A DNA stretch of 64,000 bases from positions 1,458,464-1,522,463 of the forward strand of contig NZ_CP007769.1 in the NCBI RefSeq assembly GCF_000816245.1, read 5' to 3'. Under the pieces are notes generated by a model. It was not told the origin of the DNA. It worked only from the letters and a program-made list of their open reading frames with translations, and searched no databases. This document shows, piece after piece, positions 29,976 through 39,004 of the stretch. Numbering within the stretch: the stretch's first letter is position 1; every line of letters begins with the position of its first letter. This DNA comes from Campylobacter sp. RM16704 (GTDB lineage: Bacteria; Campylobacterota; Campylobacteria; Campylobacterales; Campylobacteraceae). Both the position numbers and the translations under genes were made by a program.

Positions 29976-30716
29976 ATGAAAATCAAAACATTATTTTTTA
30001 CCTGTATCTTAAGTTCTATAGTTTTTGCATATGAACAAATACCTCAAAATGTTTCCCATGGAAATTTTATCGACAAAGATAAATGGAAAAATTTAGATAA
30101 AAATTGGGTATATTGTGAAAGTGGAATGAATCAAGATTTGATCAACATTGATACAAAAAATTCAACAAAAAAACCTCATACACTATATTTTAACTATATG
30201 GATGATTCATTCGGATTAATCAACGATGGATACACTATTAAAATGCATTTTGCAAGCAATGGTAGTCATATTACATATAATAACACAAATTATGATTTAT
30301 CTCATTTTCATTTTCATACACCCTCTAAAATATCTATAAACAACCAATCTTACCCTTTAGAAATCCATTTTAGCCATGTTAGTCAAAAAGGTGATATAGT
30401 TGTTATTGCTTTGCTTTTACAAGAAGGAAATGAAAATCCATTTATCAAAAAAATCATCCGTGCATTTCCAAAAAAAGAAGGTGATAAACTTTATGTTCAA
30501 GGATTAAATGCAAATGAGTTATTACCAAGCAATACTGATTCTTTTTATACTTTCAAAAGTAAGCTTAACAAACCATGTAATCAAGAAATCACATGGATTA
30601 TACTAAAAGAAACTACACAAGCTTCAAAAGAACAAATTCAAACTATAAGAACTTTAATGGGTAAAAATGATAAATTAAAAACAAAAAAAATTTATAAAAT
30701 TGAGGAAAACAACTGA
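29976..30716 (+). CDS. Exported alpha-carbonic-anhydrase-like protein, catalytically questionable
   Basis: The 246-residue protein has a signal peptide (FFTCILSSIVFAYEQ) and the alpha-CA fold pattern. The zinc ligands are kept: H112 and H114 in SHFHFHTPS, and H131 in LEIHFSHV. Cys47 and Cys201 fit the bacterial alpha-CA disulfide. Several otherwise near-invariant residues are changed. The proton-shuttle His is Tyr86 (NDGYTI), the gatekeeper Glu after FHFHTPS is Lys118, the usual LTTPPC is KLNKPC, and the QSPI motif is NQDLI. It may be a zinc-binding, poorly active or non-catalytic CA-related protein. The ORF itself is intact and well started (AAAGGAG). Confidence 0.85.
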   Translation: MKIKTLFFTCILSSIVFAYEQIPQNVSHGNFIDKDKWKNLDKNWVYCESGMNQDLINIDTKNSTKKPHTLYFNYMDDSFGLINDGYTIKMHFASNGSHITYNNTNYDLSHFHFHTPSKISINNQSYPLEIHFSHVSQKGDIVVIALLLQEGNENPFIKKIIRAFPKKEGDKLYVQGLNANELLPSNTDSFYTFKSKLNKPCNQEITWIILKETTQASKEQIQTIRTLMGKNDKLKTKKIYKIEENN

Positions 30717-30727
30717 GCTTTTTATGC

Positions 30728-31360
30728 TTAGTTGTTTATAAATGCTTGGATTTTTTCTAAATTAGCTCTGAAAATTTTGAAATTTAACTCACTTGAAATT
30801 TTTAAGTCAGCAAAAAAAGGGTTTTTTAAACTTGCTATAAATAAAAAATCATCTTTTTTTAGTACTCTTTGCGTAGTAAAATCTTTTTCTTTTATTTTTT
30901 GAAAAATATTCTCACAAGAAATAATATCTTGTTTTAATTTTTTACTATAAAGCAAAATACCACAAAAGAAATTTCCTATTTCATCTTTGAATTTAATATC
31001 ATAAAGGATAAAATCATTAAAAATAAAAGAATTTTGAGAATAATAGTTTTTGGGGGTGAAATCGAAATGAATTTTTTCAAAATCACTTTGATTAAAACCT
31101 TGTTTATTAAAAATTGCATCATTTTGTTTTAGAAATTCTTCACACATTTTAAAAACAAGCTCATTGCGTCCCCACATAAGCCTTCTGCCTAAAATTCTAA
31201 AAAACAAAACACCAGCCAAAACACTACCAAATAAGGCTATGATAATATCTTTACTAAATTGAAAAATCAAAAAAAATACCACCAAAGCCTCTACAACAGC
31301 TAAAATTTGTAAAGCTTTGAGTCTTTTATTTAAAGCTTGGCGTATAGCTTCAAAATCCAT
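30728..31360 (-). CDS. Conserved membrane protein of unknown function
   Basis: The 210-residue protein has two adjacent membrane segments near the N-terminus (LQILAVVEALVVFFLIFQF and IIIALFGSVLAGVLFFRIL) and a soluble cytoplasmic remainder with phenylalanine-rich strands. The arrangement recalls DUF3137-type proteins, but I cannot confirm that. It starts directly at the bipA stop codon, so the two are co-transcribed. Confidence 0.6.
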   Translation of the reverse strand: MDFEAIRQALNKRLKALQILAVVEALVVFFLIFQFSKDIIIALFGSVLAGVLFFRILGRRLMWGRNELVFKMCEEFLKQNDAIFNKQGFNQSDFEKIHFDFTPKNYYSQNSFIFNDFILYDIKFKDEIGNFFCGILLYSKKLKQDIISCENIFQKIKEKDFTTQRVLKKDDFLFIASLKNPFFADLKISSELNFKIFRANLEKIQAFINN

Positions 31361-33180
31361 TAAGACTTAGCCTTTTCCATTCTTTTTCTTTGAGTAGGAT
31401 CTAAATATCTTTTTCTAACTCTAATGTTTTGTGGAGTAACTTCTACAAGTTCATCTTCTTCTATCCACTCCAAAGCTCTTTCAAGGCTTAATTTTCTTGG
31501 TGGAACAAGTTTTATAGCATCATCACTACCGCTTGCTCTAACATTGGTTAAATTTTTTCCCTTAATAGGATTTACATCTAAATCATTAGGACGAGAATGC
31601 TCGCCTATTATCATACCTATATATACTTTAGTTTGAGGATCGATAAACAAAACTCCTCTATCTTGTAAGTTAAATAAAGAATATCCCAAAGCAACACCAT
31701 TTTCCATAGATACTAACGCACCATTATTCCTTTTTTCAACAGCTCCACTAAATGGACGAAACTCTAAAAAACTATGATTCATCACGCCCTCACCTTTTGT
31801 ATCTGTTAAAAACTGAGATCTAAAACCTATAAGCCCACGTGCTGGAATTTCAAATTCAAGTCTTGTTTGACCATCTCCGGTTGGAGTCATGGTTTTCATT
31901 TCGGCTTTTCTTTTTCCTAGTTTTTCTATCACAACTCCAGTAAAATCATCAGGCACATCAATTACCAAATGTTCAAATGGTTCGGTTTTAACTCCATCTT
32001 CTATCTTAACAATAACCTCAGGTCTTCCCATACAAAATTCAAAGCCTTCTCTACGCATATTTTCAGCTAAGATAGTAATTTGCAACTCGCCTCTTCCACT
32101 TACTTTAAATTTACCCTCACCTGTGCTTTCATATTTCATAGCAATATTTGTTTTCATCTCAGCTTCTAAACGTTCTGCTATTTTATTTGAAGTTACATGT
32201 TTTCCTTCAGTTCCTGCTAGTGGACCATCATTTACAGAAAATACTATGCTTAAAGTTGGCTCTTCTATATGCAAAGGATCAAGTGGCAAAGGATTGTTTG
32301 GATCTACAACACTATCTCCTACATCTAAAGCTTCAAAACCTGCTATTGCTATAATATCTCCGGTTGCTGCTTCTTCAATATCTGTTTTTTCTAACCCCAT
32401 AAATCCAATCAATTTAGAAATTCTTCCATTAATTTTAGTTCCGTCTGCTTTAGCAAGCATAACATTTTGATTTTTCTTTACTTTTCCATTAAAAATTCTT
32501 GCAATTCCTATTTTACCAACGAAATTATCATAACCTAGAGTAAAAACTTGAAGTTGTAAAGGATTTTCATCACTGCCACTTGGTGCAGGTACGCGTTCAA
32601 GTATAGTCTTAAACAAAGGCTCCATATTATTACTTTCCTCATCAAGTGCAAGCTTTGCATAGCCATTTTTAGCAGCTGCATACACCACCGCAAAATCAAG
32701 TTGTTCATCACTTGCTTCTAAAGCCACAAAAAGATCAAAAATTTCATTGATTACACGTTCAGGATCAGCAGCTGGTTTGTCTATTTTATTAATAACAACA
32801 ATAGGTTTAAGCCCTAAAGACAGAGCTTTTTTTACCACAAATTTAGTTTGAGGCATAACTCCTTCTTGTGCATCAACTAAAAGTAAAACCCCATCTACCA
32901 TTTTTAAAACACGCTCAACTTCTCCACCAAAGTCAGCATGACCTGGAGTATCTATAATATTTATTTTTGTGCCTTTATAGCTGATTGCAGTATTTTTTGA
33001 AAGGATGGTAATACCTCTTTCTTTTTCTATATCATTGCTATCCATTACGCGTTCTGCTATTTGCTCACGCTCACTAAAGGTTCCTGATTGTTTTAAAAGC
33101 TCGTCTACCATGGTTGTTTTTCCATGATCAACATGAGCTATAACAGCTATATTTCTAATATTATCCAAGTTTTTCTCCAA
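31360..33180 (-). CDS. typA: Ribosome-associated GTPase BipA/TypA
   Basis: BipA is a translational GTPase of the EF-G family that assists 50S assembly and stress adaptation. The 606-residue protein has the G1 loop [15 protein letters not shown], the switch region ERGITI, the G3 motif [16 protein letters not shown] (G4) and the BipA-specific C-terminal domain ([18 protein letters not shown]). It has the normal length and opens toward the divergent flagellar block. Confidence 0.98.
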   Translation of the reverse strand: MEKNLDNIRNIAVIAHVDHGKTTMVDELLKQSGTFSEREQIAERVMDSNDIEKERGITILSKNTAISYKGTKINIIDTPGHADFGGEVERVLKMVDGVLLLVDAQEGVMPQTKFVVKKALSLGLKPIVVINKIDKPAADPERVINEIFDLFVALEASDEQLDFAVVYAAAKNGYAKLALDEESNNMEPLFKTILERVPAPSGSDENPLQLQVFTLGYDNFVGKIGIARIFNGKVKKNQNVMLAKADGTKINGRISKLIGFMGLEKTDIEEAATGDIIAIAGFEALDVGDSVVDPNNPLPLDPLHIEEPTLSIVFSVNDGPLAGTEGKHVTSNKIAERLEAEMKTNIAMKYESTGEGKFKVSGRGELQITILAENMRREGFEFCMGRPEVIVKIEDGVKTEPFEHLVIDVPDDFTGVVIEKLGKRKAEMKTMTPTGDGQTRLEFEIPARGLIGFRSQFLTDTKGEGVMNHSFLEFRPFSGAVEKRNNGALVSMENGVALGYSLFNLQDRGVLFIDPQTKVYIGMIIGEHSRPNDLDVNPIKGKNLTNVRASGSDDAIKLVPPRKLSLERALEWIEEDELVEVTPQNIRVRKRYLDPTQRKRMEKAKS

Positions 33181-33243
33181 AATCTTAAATTTAAAATCTG
33201 ATATTATATAAAAAAATTACTTAAAAATTAAGATTGAAAATTT

Positions 33244-33260
33244 GGAATACTTGTTGCTTT
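33244..33260 (+). promoter_or_regulatory. Sigma-54 (RpoN) promoter of the fliK block
   Basis: GGAATACTTGTTGCTTT carries the -24 GG and the -12 GC with exactly 10 nt between them, matching the Campylobacter RpoN consensus GGAA-N6-TTGCTT. It lies 36-52 nt upstream of the first start codon. Confidence 0.88.
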
Positions 33261-33295
33261 TATCTTGATTAACAATTATTTTTAAGGAGAAAAAT

Positions 33296-33634
33296 ATGTC
33301 AAACTTAAATACACAAGTATTGAATACCAATTTGGAAAAACAAGGAACTTCAGTTTTAAATAATAGGTATTTTATGGAACTTTTAAATTATTTAGAAGTA
33401 GCAATTTCAAAAGAAAGAAAAGAGCTAAACTATGCAAAACTTTCAAGTAAAATGAGCGAAGTTTTAGATGATACACATAATGATAATGCTGTTTTAAATG
33501 CAAAAAATATAAAGGAATTATTAGTAATTTTTAAGAATTTCAATATTTCTCATGAAAATTTAAAATTTGATTGTGCATTGCAATTGAAAAATTTATTTCC
33601 AAATTTGGCAAAAAATAATTTTTTAGTAGGTTAA
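33296..33634 (+). CDS. Small FliK-like protein at the head of the hook operon (Cj0040-type)
   Basis: The 112-residue protein has no known domain, but residues 26-112 align with residues about 90-175 of the downstream FliK. The shared pattern is FM-x-LL-x2-LEV, a Lys-rich stretch, KNIKELL (versus KNINELL), then a strand around NLKF (versus NIKF), and L-K-x-FPNL-x-K (LKNLFPNLAKN versus LKESFPNLDKK). It is therefore a paralogue of the FliK N-terminal region. It lies 4 nt before fliK and shares its sigma-54 promoter. In C. jejuni the same place holds Cj0040. A role in hook assembly is inference. Confidence 0.75.
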   Translation: MSNLNTQVLNTNLEKQGTSVLNNRYFMELLNYLEVAISKERKELNYAKLSSKMSEVLDDTHNDNAVLNAKNIKELLVIFKNFNISHENLKFDCALQLKNLFPNLAKNNFLVG

Positions 33635-33638
33635 ACTA

Positions 33639-35717
33639 ATGTCTAATATTCAAACTAGTGATGCTTTAAATTTATTAAGTATCACTCCACAAAATGAAAA
33701 TCTTAACAAAGAAAGCACTAACTCGCAAGATGATGGGGAAGAGTTTTTAAATTCTTTATTGCAAGCTATCAATGAAAAAGATGGAAGCTTACCAAAAGAT
33801 TTTAAAGCTCCACAAAAAGATGACAAAGTAAATGATAAAAATTTAAAAGAAAATATCAATGATAAAATATCATTAGACGAAAAAGATGCTATGAAACCTT
33901 TTGAAGGTGCAAATTTTATGCAAATACTTTCTTTGTTAGAAGTTTTACAAAGCGATAGTAAAGATATAAAATTAAACAAACTTGTAAAAGATAATACTAC
34001 TATATTAGCTCTTGAAAAAAACTTACATAAATTAAAAAATATAAAAAATATTAATGAACTTTTAAATATCGCCAAGGATCTTGGTTTAAACATTAAAAAT
34101 ATTAAATTCGAACAAATTAAAGACTTGAAAGAATCTTTTCCAAATCTTGACAAAAAAGGTTTTTTTGAAACGCCAAAAAAAAGTAATACTAATGTATTTC
34201 AAGACTTAGTTAATCAAAAAATTTCTAAATTTTTACAAGAAGATTCCAGTGCAAAAAACATTCCAGTTAAAAATAAAGAAAGTCAAAATACATCTTTACT
34301 TTCGTCTGCATTAAAAAATTTAGAACTCCCAAGTAAAAACATAGAAAAAATAGATTTAAAAGATAAACCAGTAGAAAAAATTCAACCTCAACAATTTCAC
34401 AATGATAAAGAAATTAAAAGCGAAATAATAAATAATAAAAATGTTTCAAGCTTACAAAATCAACAAAATACAAAAGTGAATAAAGAAAAGCTAAATGATA
34501 ATACAGAAATTATCAATCTAACACAGCATAGTAACTTAAAAAAAGAAGTTAAAAACATAGAAAAAATAAATTTAAAAGATAAACCAGTAGAAAAAATTCA
34601 ACCTCAACAATTTCACAATGATAAAGAAATTAAAAGCGAAATAATAAATAATAAAAATGTTTCAAGCTTACAAAATCAACAAAATACAAAAGTGAATAAA
34701 GAAAAGCTAAATGATAATACAGAAATTATCAATCTAACACAGCATAGTAACTTAAAAAAAGAAGTTAAAAACATAGAAAAAATAAATTTAAAAGATAAAC
34801 CAGTAGAAAAAATTCAACCTCAACAATTTCACAATGATAAAGAAATTAAAAGCGAAATAATAAATAATAAAAATGTTTCAAGCTTACAAAATCAACAAAA
34901 TACAAAAGTGAATAAAGAAAAGCTAAATGATAATACAGAAATTATCAATCTAACACAGCATAGTAACTTAAAAAAAGAAGTTAAAAACATAGAAAAAATA
35001 GATTTAAAAGATAAACCAGTAGAAAAAATTCAACCTCAACAATTTCACAATGATAAAGAAATTAAAAGCGAAATAATAAATAATAAAAATGTTTCAAGCT
35101 TACAAAATCAACAAAATACAAAAGTTGATTTTGAGAATTTGTTAAATACACAAGATAAAAATATAAAAATTGAGAAAAATACACAAAATACCAATATATA
35201 TGAAGATATTTTTAAAACAACCAAGGAAATATTAAAAGATGAAAAAGATAATGGAGAAAATTTAAATTCATATATTAGAGAAATGAATAAAGTTTCAAAT
35301 AACTTTGTAAAAAACCAAAATATTCCTTTAAAAGAAACATTTAACGATTTTGCACAAGAATTTAAAGAAAAAATTGAAAGTTATAAAGCTCCTATTACGC
35401 GTTTTAATATAACTTTAAATCCTCATAATCTTGGAGAAGTAGAGGTAACACTAATACAAAGAGGATCAAATTTAAACATCAGTTTTAACTCTAATCAAAA
35501 CACATTAAATCTTTTTATACAACATCAAGCTGAGTTTAAAAATGCTCTTGTAAATATGGGTTTTACAAATTTAGAAATGAATTTTAACAACCAAGAAAGA
35601 AAAGAGCAAAATAATCATCAAAAACAAAAAAATAATACAAAAGAAAATAAGGTGAATTTTGAAAAAGAAATTCAAGAAAAGCCAAACTTAGAAATGGTTT
35701 TAGCAAAGTATTTCTAA
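33639..35717 (+). CDS. fliK: Flagellar hook-length control protein FliK, with tandem repeats
   Basis: FliK is secreted through the flagellar export gate, measures hook length and switches export specificity. The 692-residue protein has an N-terminal region rich in Lys/Asn/Asp and, at residues about 233-495, a near-perfect 72-residue repeat (3 full copies and a partial fourth). The conserved hook-length domain follows at about 583-665 (RFNITLNPHNLGEVEVTLIQ and FNSNQNTLNLFI). The C-terminus is Lys/Asn-rich. The product is longer than usual because of the repeats. It belongs to the sigma-54 hook block with the preceding small gene. Confidence 0.9.
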   Translation: MSNIQTSDALNLLSITPQNENLNKESTNSQDDGEEFLNSLLQAINEKDGSLPKDFKAPQKDDKVNDKNLKENINDKISLDEKDAMKPFEGANFMQILSLLEVLQSDSKDIKLNKLVKDNTTILALEKNLHKLKNIKNINELLNIAKDLGLNIKNIKFEQIKDLKESFPNLDKKGFFETPKKSNTNVFQDLVNQKISKFLQEDSSAKNIPVKNKESQNTSLLSSALKNLELPSKNIEKIDLKDKPVEKIQPQQFHNDKEIKSEIINNKNVSSLQNQQNTKVNKEKLNDNTEIINLTQHSNLKKEVKNIEKINLKDKPVEKIQPQQFHNDKEIKSEIINNKNVSSLQNQQNTKVNKEKLNDNTEIINLTQHSNLKKEVKNIEKINLKDKPVEKIQPQQFHNDKEIKSEIINNKNVSSLQNQQNTKVNKEKLNDNTEIINLTQHSNLKKEVKNIEKIDLKDKPVEKIQPQQFHNDKEIKSEIINNKNVSSLQNQQNTKVDFENLLNTQDKNIKIEKNTQNTNIYEDIFKTTKEILKDEKDNGENLNSYIREMNKVSNNFVKNQNIPLKETFNDFAQEFKEKIESYKAPITRFNITLNPHNLGEVEVTLIQRGSNLNISFNSNQNTLNLFIQHQAEFKNALVNMGFTNLEMNFNNQERKEQNNHQKQKNNTKENKVNFEKEIQEKPNLEMVLAKYF
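34335..35124 (+). repeat. Tandem 216-bp repeats inside fliK
   Basis: The unit beginning AAAAACATAGAAAAAAT recurs at 34335, 34551, 34767 and 34983, an exact 216-bp (72-codon) period. The first three copies are complete and the fourth stops at about 35124 after 142 bp. Only single-base differences were seen (e.g. ATAGATTTA versus ATAAATTTA near the start of each copy). The period is a multiple of 3, so gain or loss of a copy keeps the frame. Confidence 0.95.
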
Positions 35718-35719
35718 GT

Positions 35720-35736
35720 GGAATATTTTTTGCTTT
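35720..35736 (+). promoter_or_regulatory. Sigma-54 (RpoN) promoter of flgD-flgE
   Basis: GGAATATTTTTTGCTTT has the -24 GG and -12 GC 10 nt apart, the same form as the promoter upstream of the fliK block. It lies 3 nt past the fliK stop and about 32 nt before flgD. Confidence 0.85.
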
Positions 35737-35767
35737 AAATTTTAAAAATACATAAGAAAGGATTTTT

Positions 35768-36763
35768 ATGGCAAACATTAATACACAAATGATTCAAAGT
35801 CCATTGGGAATTAGCACAAAAGATATAAAAAATGATTCTCATATAGAGCAAGGTAATGATGGATTGGTTACAAATCCTAAAGCAGAGCTTGATAAAGATG
35901 CGTTTTTAAAACTTCTTTTGATAGAACTTCAACATCAAGATCCAACAGATCCTATGGATACAGAAAAAATGCTTACTCAAACAGCACAACTTTCAGCACT
36001 TGAAATGCAAGATAATACAAATAAAACTATGACTCAACTAGTTAATGCAATGACAAAATTGCAAAATTCTATTGCAGCAAGTACTGGTATGAGTGCATTA
36101 GCAGCAGTTGGAAAACTCGCAACTGTTAAAGATAATTATCTTGTAGTAGCAGATGATGATATACAATTTCAAATTAATATGTATCTGCCTAAAGAACCTC
36201 AAAAAGGTAAAAAAACTGATGTTGATGCAAGTGGATTTCAACTCACAAAACATGATAATGGCAAACTTGATATTTCAGGTACAGTTGATAGTGAGGTAGC
36301 TAGACCTGGTGATACTATACATATTAAGCTAAAAGATACTAGCGGACAAGAAGAAACAGTCCAAGCCGTAGTTGGAGATGATCAGAAATTTAAAATTATA
36401 GGACATACTCCAAGTGTTAATATTTCAACAGCATCAATTGATTCTGCCTATAAATCAGATAGCACTCCTGTAACATTTACTATTTATAACGAAGCAGGAG
36501 ATCCTGTAAGAACTATGAGTGTTAAAGATATGAGTGCTGGTATGAAGCAAATTGTTTGGGATAGAACAGATGATAGTGGAACCCCTGTTCCATCTGGAAA
36601 ATATTATGTAAGAGCAAGCTATGTGGGAGAAGATGGCACAACTGTTAATTCAACTTATGGTGCTTACCCAATTACTGGTGTTAAATTTGAAAAAGGTGAA
36701 GCCTTAGTTGGTATGGGTGGAAGCTGGGTTAAATGGGAAGATATCAAAGAAATTACAGGATAA
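35768..36763 (+). CDS. flgD: Flagellar hook-capping protein FlgD
   Basis: FlgD caps the growing hook so that FlgE subunits can polymerise. The 331-residue protein carries the N-terminal export and assembly segment DKDAFLKLLLIELQHQDPTD with DTEKMLTQTAQLSALEMQDN. The C-terminal Fn3/Tudor-type part of the family ends in DRTDDSGTPVPSGKYYVRAS. A sigma-54 promoter precedes it and flgE follows after 3 nt. Confidence 0.96.
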   Translation: MANINTQMIQSPLGISTKDIKNDSHIEQGNDGLVTNPKAELDKDAFLKLLLIELQHQDPTDPMDTEKMLTQTAQLSALEMQDNTNKTMTQLVNAMTKLQNSIAASTGMSALAAVGKLATVKDNYLVVADDDIQFQINMYLPKEPQKGKKTDVDASGFQLTKHDNGKLDISGTVDSEVARPGDTIHIKLKDTSGQEETVQAVVGDDQKFKIIGHTPSVNISTASIDSAYKSDSTPVTFTIYNEAGDPVRTMSVKDMSAGMKQIVWDRTDDSGTPVPSGKYYVRASYVGEDGTTVNSTYGAYPITGVKFEKGEALVGMGGSWVKWEDIKEITG

Positions 36764-36766
36764 AAT

Positions 36767-38392
36767 ATGTTTACAGCGTTTTACAATGGAGTCAATGGAG
36801 TAAAATCTCAAAGCTATGGTATAGATAATACTGCTCATAATATTAGCAATGTTAATACTGTTGGATTTAAATATTCTGATGTAGCTTTTAAAGATGTATT
36901 TTATAGTACCATAACAACGCAATCTTACAATAAAGGACAAGGTGGTTATGGGAGTGTGGTAGGAGCTACAAATGATATTTTTGAGCAAGGACCTTTGATA
37001 GCAACTGAAAATGAATTTGATGTAGCAATTGCTGGAAAAGGTTTTTTTGGTGTAAGTAATGGTAATGGAGTTTATTACACTAGAAATGGAGCCTTTAAGC
37101 CAGATGCTAATGGAAATTTGGTTGATTCTAATGGAAACTATATACTCGGAACTATGAATCCATCTCTAAAAGAAATTCAACTAAGTGATAGGGTTTCAAA
37201 TATGTTCGGTCAGCAACTTGGTCAAAAAGTTACAACAGCTTGGACCGGCGCTCCTGGCCAAAATTTTCAAATAGGTGGAGTAAATACACAAGGTCCTATT
37301 TCTGTGCCTAAAAACCTTTATTTACCACCTCAACCAACTCAAAATATCACTTGGAGCGGAAATTTAGATACTAGCACGAAAACAGAAGCTGTAAATGTTG
37401 ATGTTGATAGCTCAAGGTTTAATTTTATAAAAAATGGAGATGGCAGTGTAAAAATTTCAGGTAGCGTTGAAGATGAGCAAATTTATGGTTTAAAACCTGG
37501 AGATACTATATATTTTAAAATCAAAGACGAAAGAGGAGCTAGTCAAACATTACAAGCAACTTTAGATGAAAATTTAGCTTTTAGTATTGACAACCAAACA
37601 CTTAATAAGGTAGATATAGAAACTGCTAGATTGGAATCATCTCATATAAGTGTAGAAAAAGAAGTAGCTGATAGCTCTGAACTTTCTGCAAAATTAATTA
37701 ATCCTGATGGATCTATTAGCTGGGTAAAAGTGAAATTAGATAGAGTTTTACCTCAAAATGGAACAAATTTAGAGTACAAAGCAGTTGCTCAAGTTTATGA
37801 TAACAATGGAAACAAAATTGGTGGGACAACTGAAGGTTTAATCACTTTTAACGAAGCAGGAGCTTTGGTTTCAAACACTCTAACTTCAGTTGATAACAAC
37901 GGGACAAGAGTTAGTATAAATCTTGGATCTTATTATGACCCAAATATACCAAATTCAGGTTATGATGGATTACATGCTTTAAAAAACAAACAGCCTTCAG
38001 TACATACAAAAACAGATGGCAAAGGTGAAGGATTTTTAAATAACTACTCTGTTAATTCAGATGGAACCATTATGGCTACATTTACAAATGGAGATCAAAT
38101 AGCTATAGCAAAACTTGCCCTATATAATTTTATAAACGAACAAGGTTTGGAAAAATTAGGAGAAAATCTCTACGGGCAAACCGGAAATAGTGGCGAGCCA
38201 ACATTTTTACTTAATACAAATGGAAATTTCAGCACGGCAACCTTTAAAGGTTCTTATTTGGAGCAATCTAATGTAGATTTATCTGTGGCTTTTACCAATT
38301 TAATCACTATGCAAAAAGCTTATGACTCTAGCAGTAAAAGTATCACAACAGCTGATCAAATGATACAAAAGGCAATCAATATGAAACGCTAA
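36767..38392 (+). CDS. flgE: Flagellar hook protein FlgE
   Basis: FlgE polymerises into the hook. The 541-residue protein has the N-terminal flagellar rod/hook motif FYNGVNGVKSQSYGIDNTAH with NISNVNTVGFK, the hook-domain segment DVAIAGKGFFGVSNGNG, and the C-terminal YLEQSNVDLSVAFTNLIT with AYDSSSKSITTADQMIQ. It is the second gene of the flgD transcript and its stop meets the stop of a convergent gene. Confidence 0.96.
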   Translation: MFTAFYNGVNGVKSQSYGIDNTAHNISNVNTVGFKYSDVAFKDVFYSTITTQSYNKGQGGYGSVVGATNDIFEQGPLIATENEFDVAIAGKGFFGVSNGNGVYYTRNGAFKPDANGNLVDSNGNYILGTMNPSLKEIQLSDRVSNMFGQQLGQKVTTAWTGAPGQNFQIGGVNTQGPISVPKNLYLPPQPTQNITWSGNLDTSTKTEAVNVDVDSSRFNFIKNGDGSVKISGSVEDEQIYGLKPGDTIYFKIKDERGASQTLQATLDENLAFSIDNQTLNKVDIETARLESSHISVEKEVADSSELSAKLINPDGSISWVKVKLDRVLPQNGTNLEYKAVAQVYDNNGNKIGGTTEGLITFNEAGALVSNTLTSVDNNGTRVSINLGSYYDPNIPNSGYDGLHALKNKQPSVHTKTDGKGEGFLNNYSVNSDGTIMATFTNGDQIAIAKLALYNFINEQGLEKLGENLYGQTGNSGEPTFLLNTNGNFSTATFKGSYLEQSNVDLSVAFTNLITMQKAYDSSSKSITTADQMIQKAINMKR

Positions 38393-38859
38393 TTATTAGC
38401 GTTTTCTATTTGATTGGATATTCTTTGATTTTGCTCTAATATATATTTTATTTCTTGTTCGAAAAATTCATATACTCTAAGTTGCACCAAAGATTCTTCT
38501 TCGTTTTTATCTATCAAACGCTCAAACCTATTAAAATTGATTTTCTTTGCATATCTAGGATTTTTCTTCAAAAGTGAAACGATATTTTTTAGCAAAGCAT
38601 CTAGACTAAGCTCATTTTTTAAAACCCTATCTACGTATTCTTTTGAAGTTTGCACTAAAATTGCTTGCCTGCTTTTATCATTTGGATAAACTTCACTTGC
38701 AATATCAGCCAAGACTTGCCAAATTTCAGCTTTTATGTTTTTATTTGCCACGATAATAGCAGCAAAAGATTTTGCTCTAAATTCTAAAGACAAATGACTA
38801 GGAACAAAAAATTCTCTAAATTTAGATAAAAAGTTTGCAAATATACTCAACATGTTCAC
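38389..38859 (-). CDS. Conserved protein of unknown function next to flgE
   Basis: The 156-residue protein has no signal peptide or membrane segment. It is helical and charged, with FRAKSFAAIIVANKNIKAEI and IASEVYPNDKSRQAIL as the clearest parts. It has no motif I recognise. It converges with flgE (4-nt overlap of stops) and may not be flagellar. Confidence 0.6.
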   Translation of the reverse strand: MNMLSIFANFLSKFREFFVPSHLSLEFRAKSFAAIIVANKNIKAEIWQVLADIASEVYPNDKSRQAILVQTSKEYVDRVLKNELSLDALLKNIVSLLKKNPRYAKKINFNRFERLIDKNEEESLVQLRVYEFFEQEIKYILEQNQRISNQIENANN

Positions 38860-38900
38860 CTCAATGTTTTTTAAGATATTTTAAGATATTATTTCAACTG

Positions 38901-39003
38901 CCTTCTCTTAGACCTGTGCAATGCTATTTTTAAGCACCGCTTCAGGGTGGGAACACAGCAGAGCACTTAGACTTAGTGTGTGCCGCAGCTATCTGGGAGA
39001 GGG
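38901..39003 (+). ncRNA. ffs: Signal recognition particle RNA (4.5S-type)
   Basis: The ends pair over 11 bp (CTTCTCTTAGA at 38902-38912 with TCTGGGAGAGG at 38992-39002). The distal helix has the universally conserved SRP core TCAGG-GTG-GGAA-CAC-AGCAG, i.e. a GGAA tetraloop above a 3-bp stem flanked by the symmetric loop that binds Ffh. The size of about 103 nt fits the small bacterial SRP RNA. Exact ends are approximate. Confidence 0.85.
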
Positions 39004-39004
39004 T

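Noticed and set aside
31424-32470. + strand frames opposite bipA, up to 193 codons
   Set aside because: They are antisense shadows; the minus-strand product has all BipA motifs.
34335-35124. Regular repeats that might be a CRISPR array
   Set aside because: The units are 216 bp, contiguous, in frame within fliK and have no spacers. They encode a repeated protein segment.
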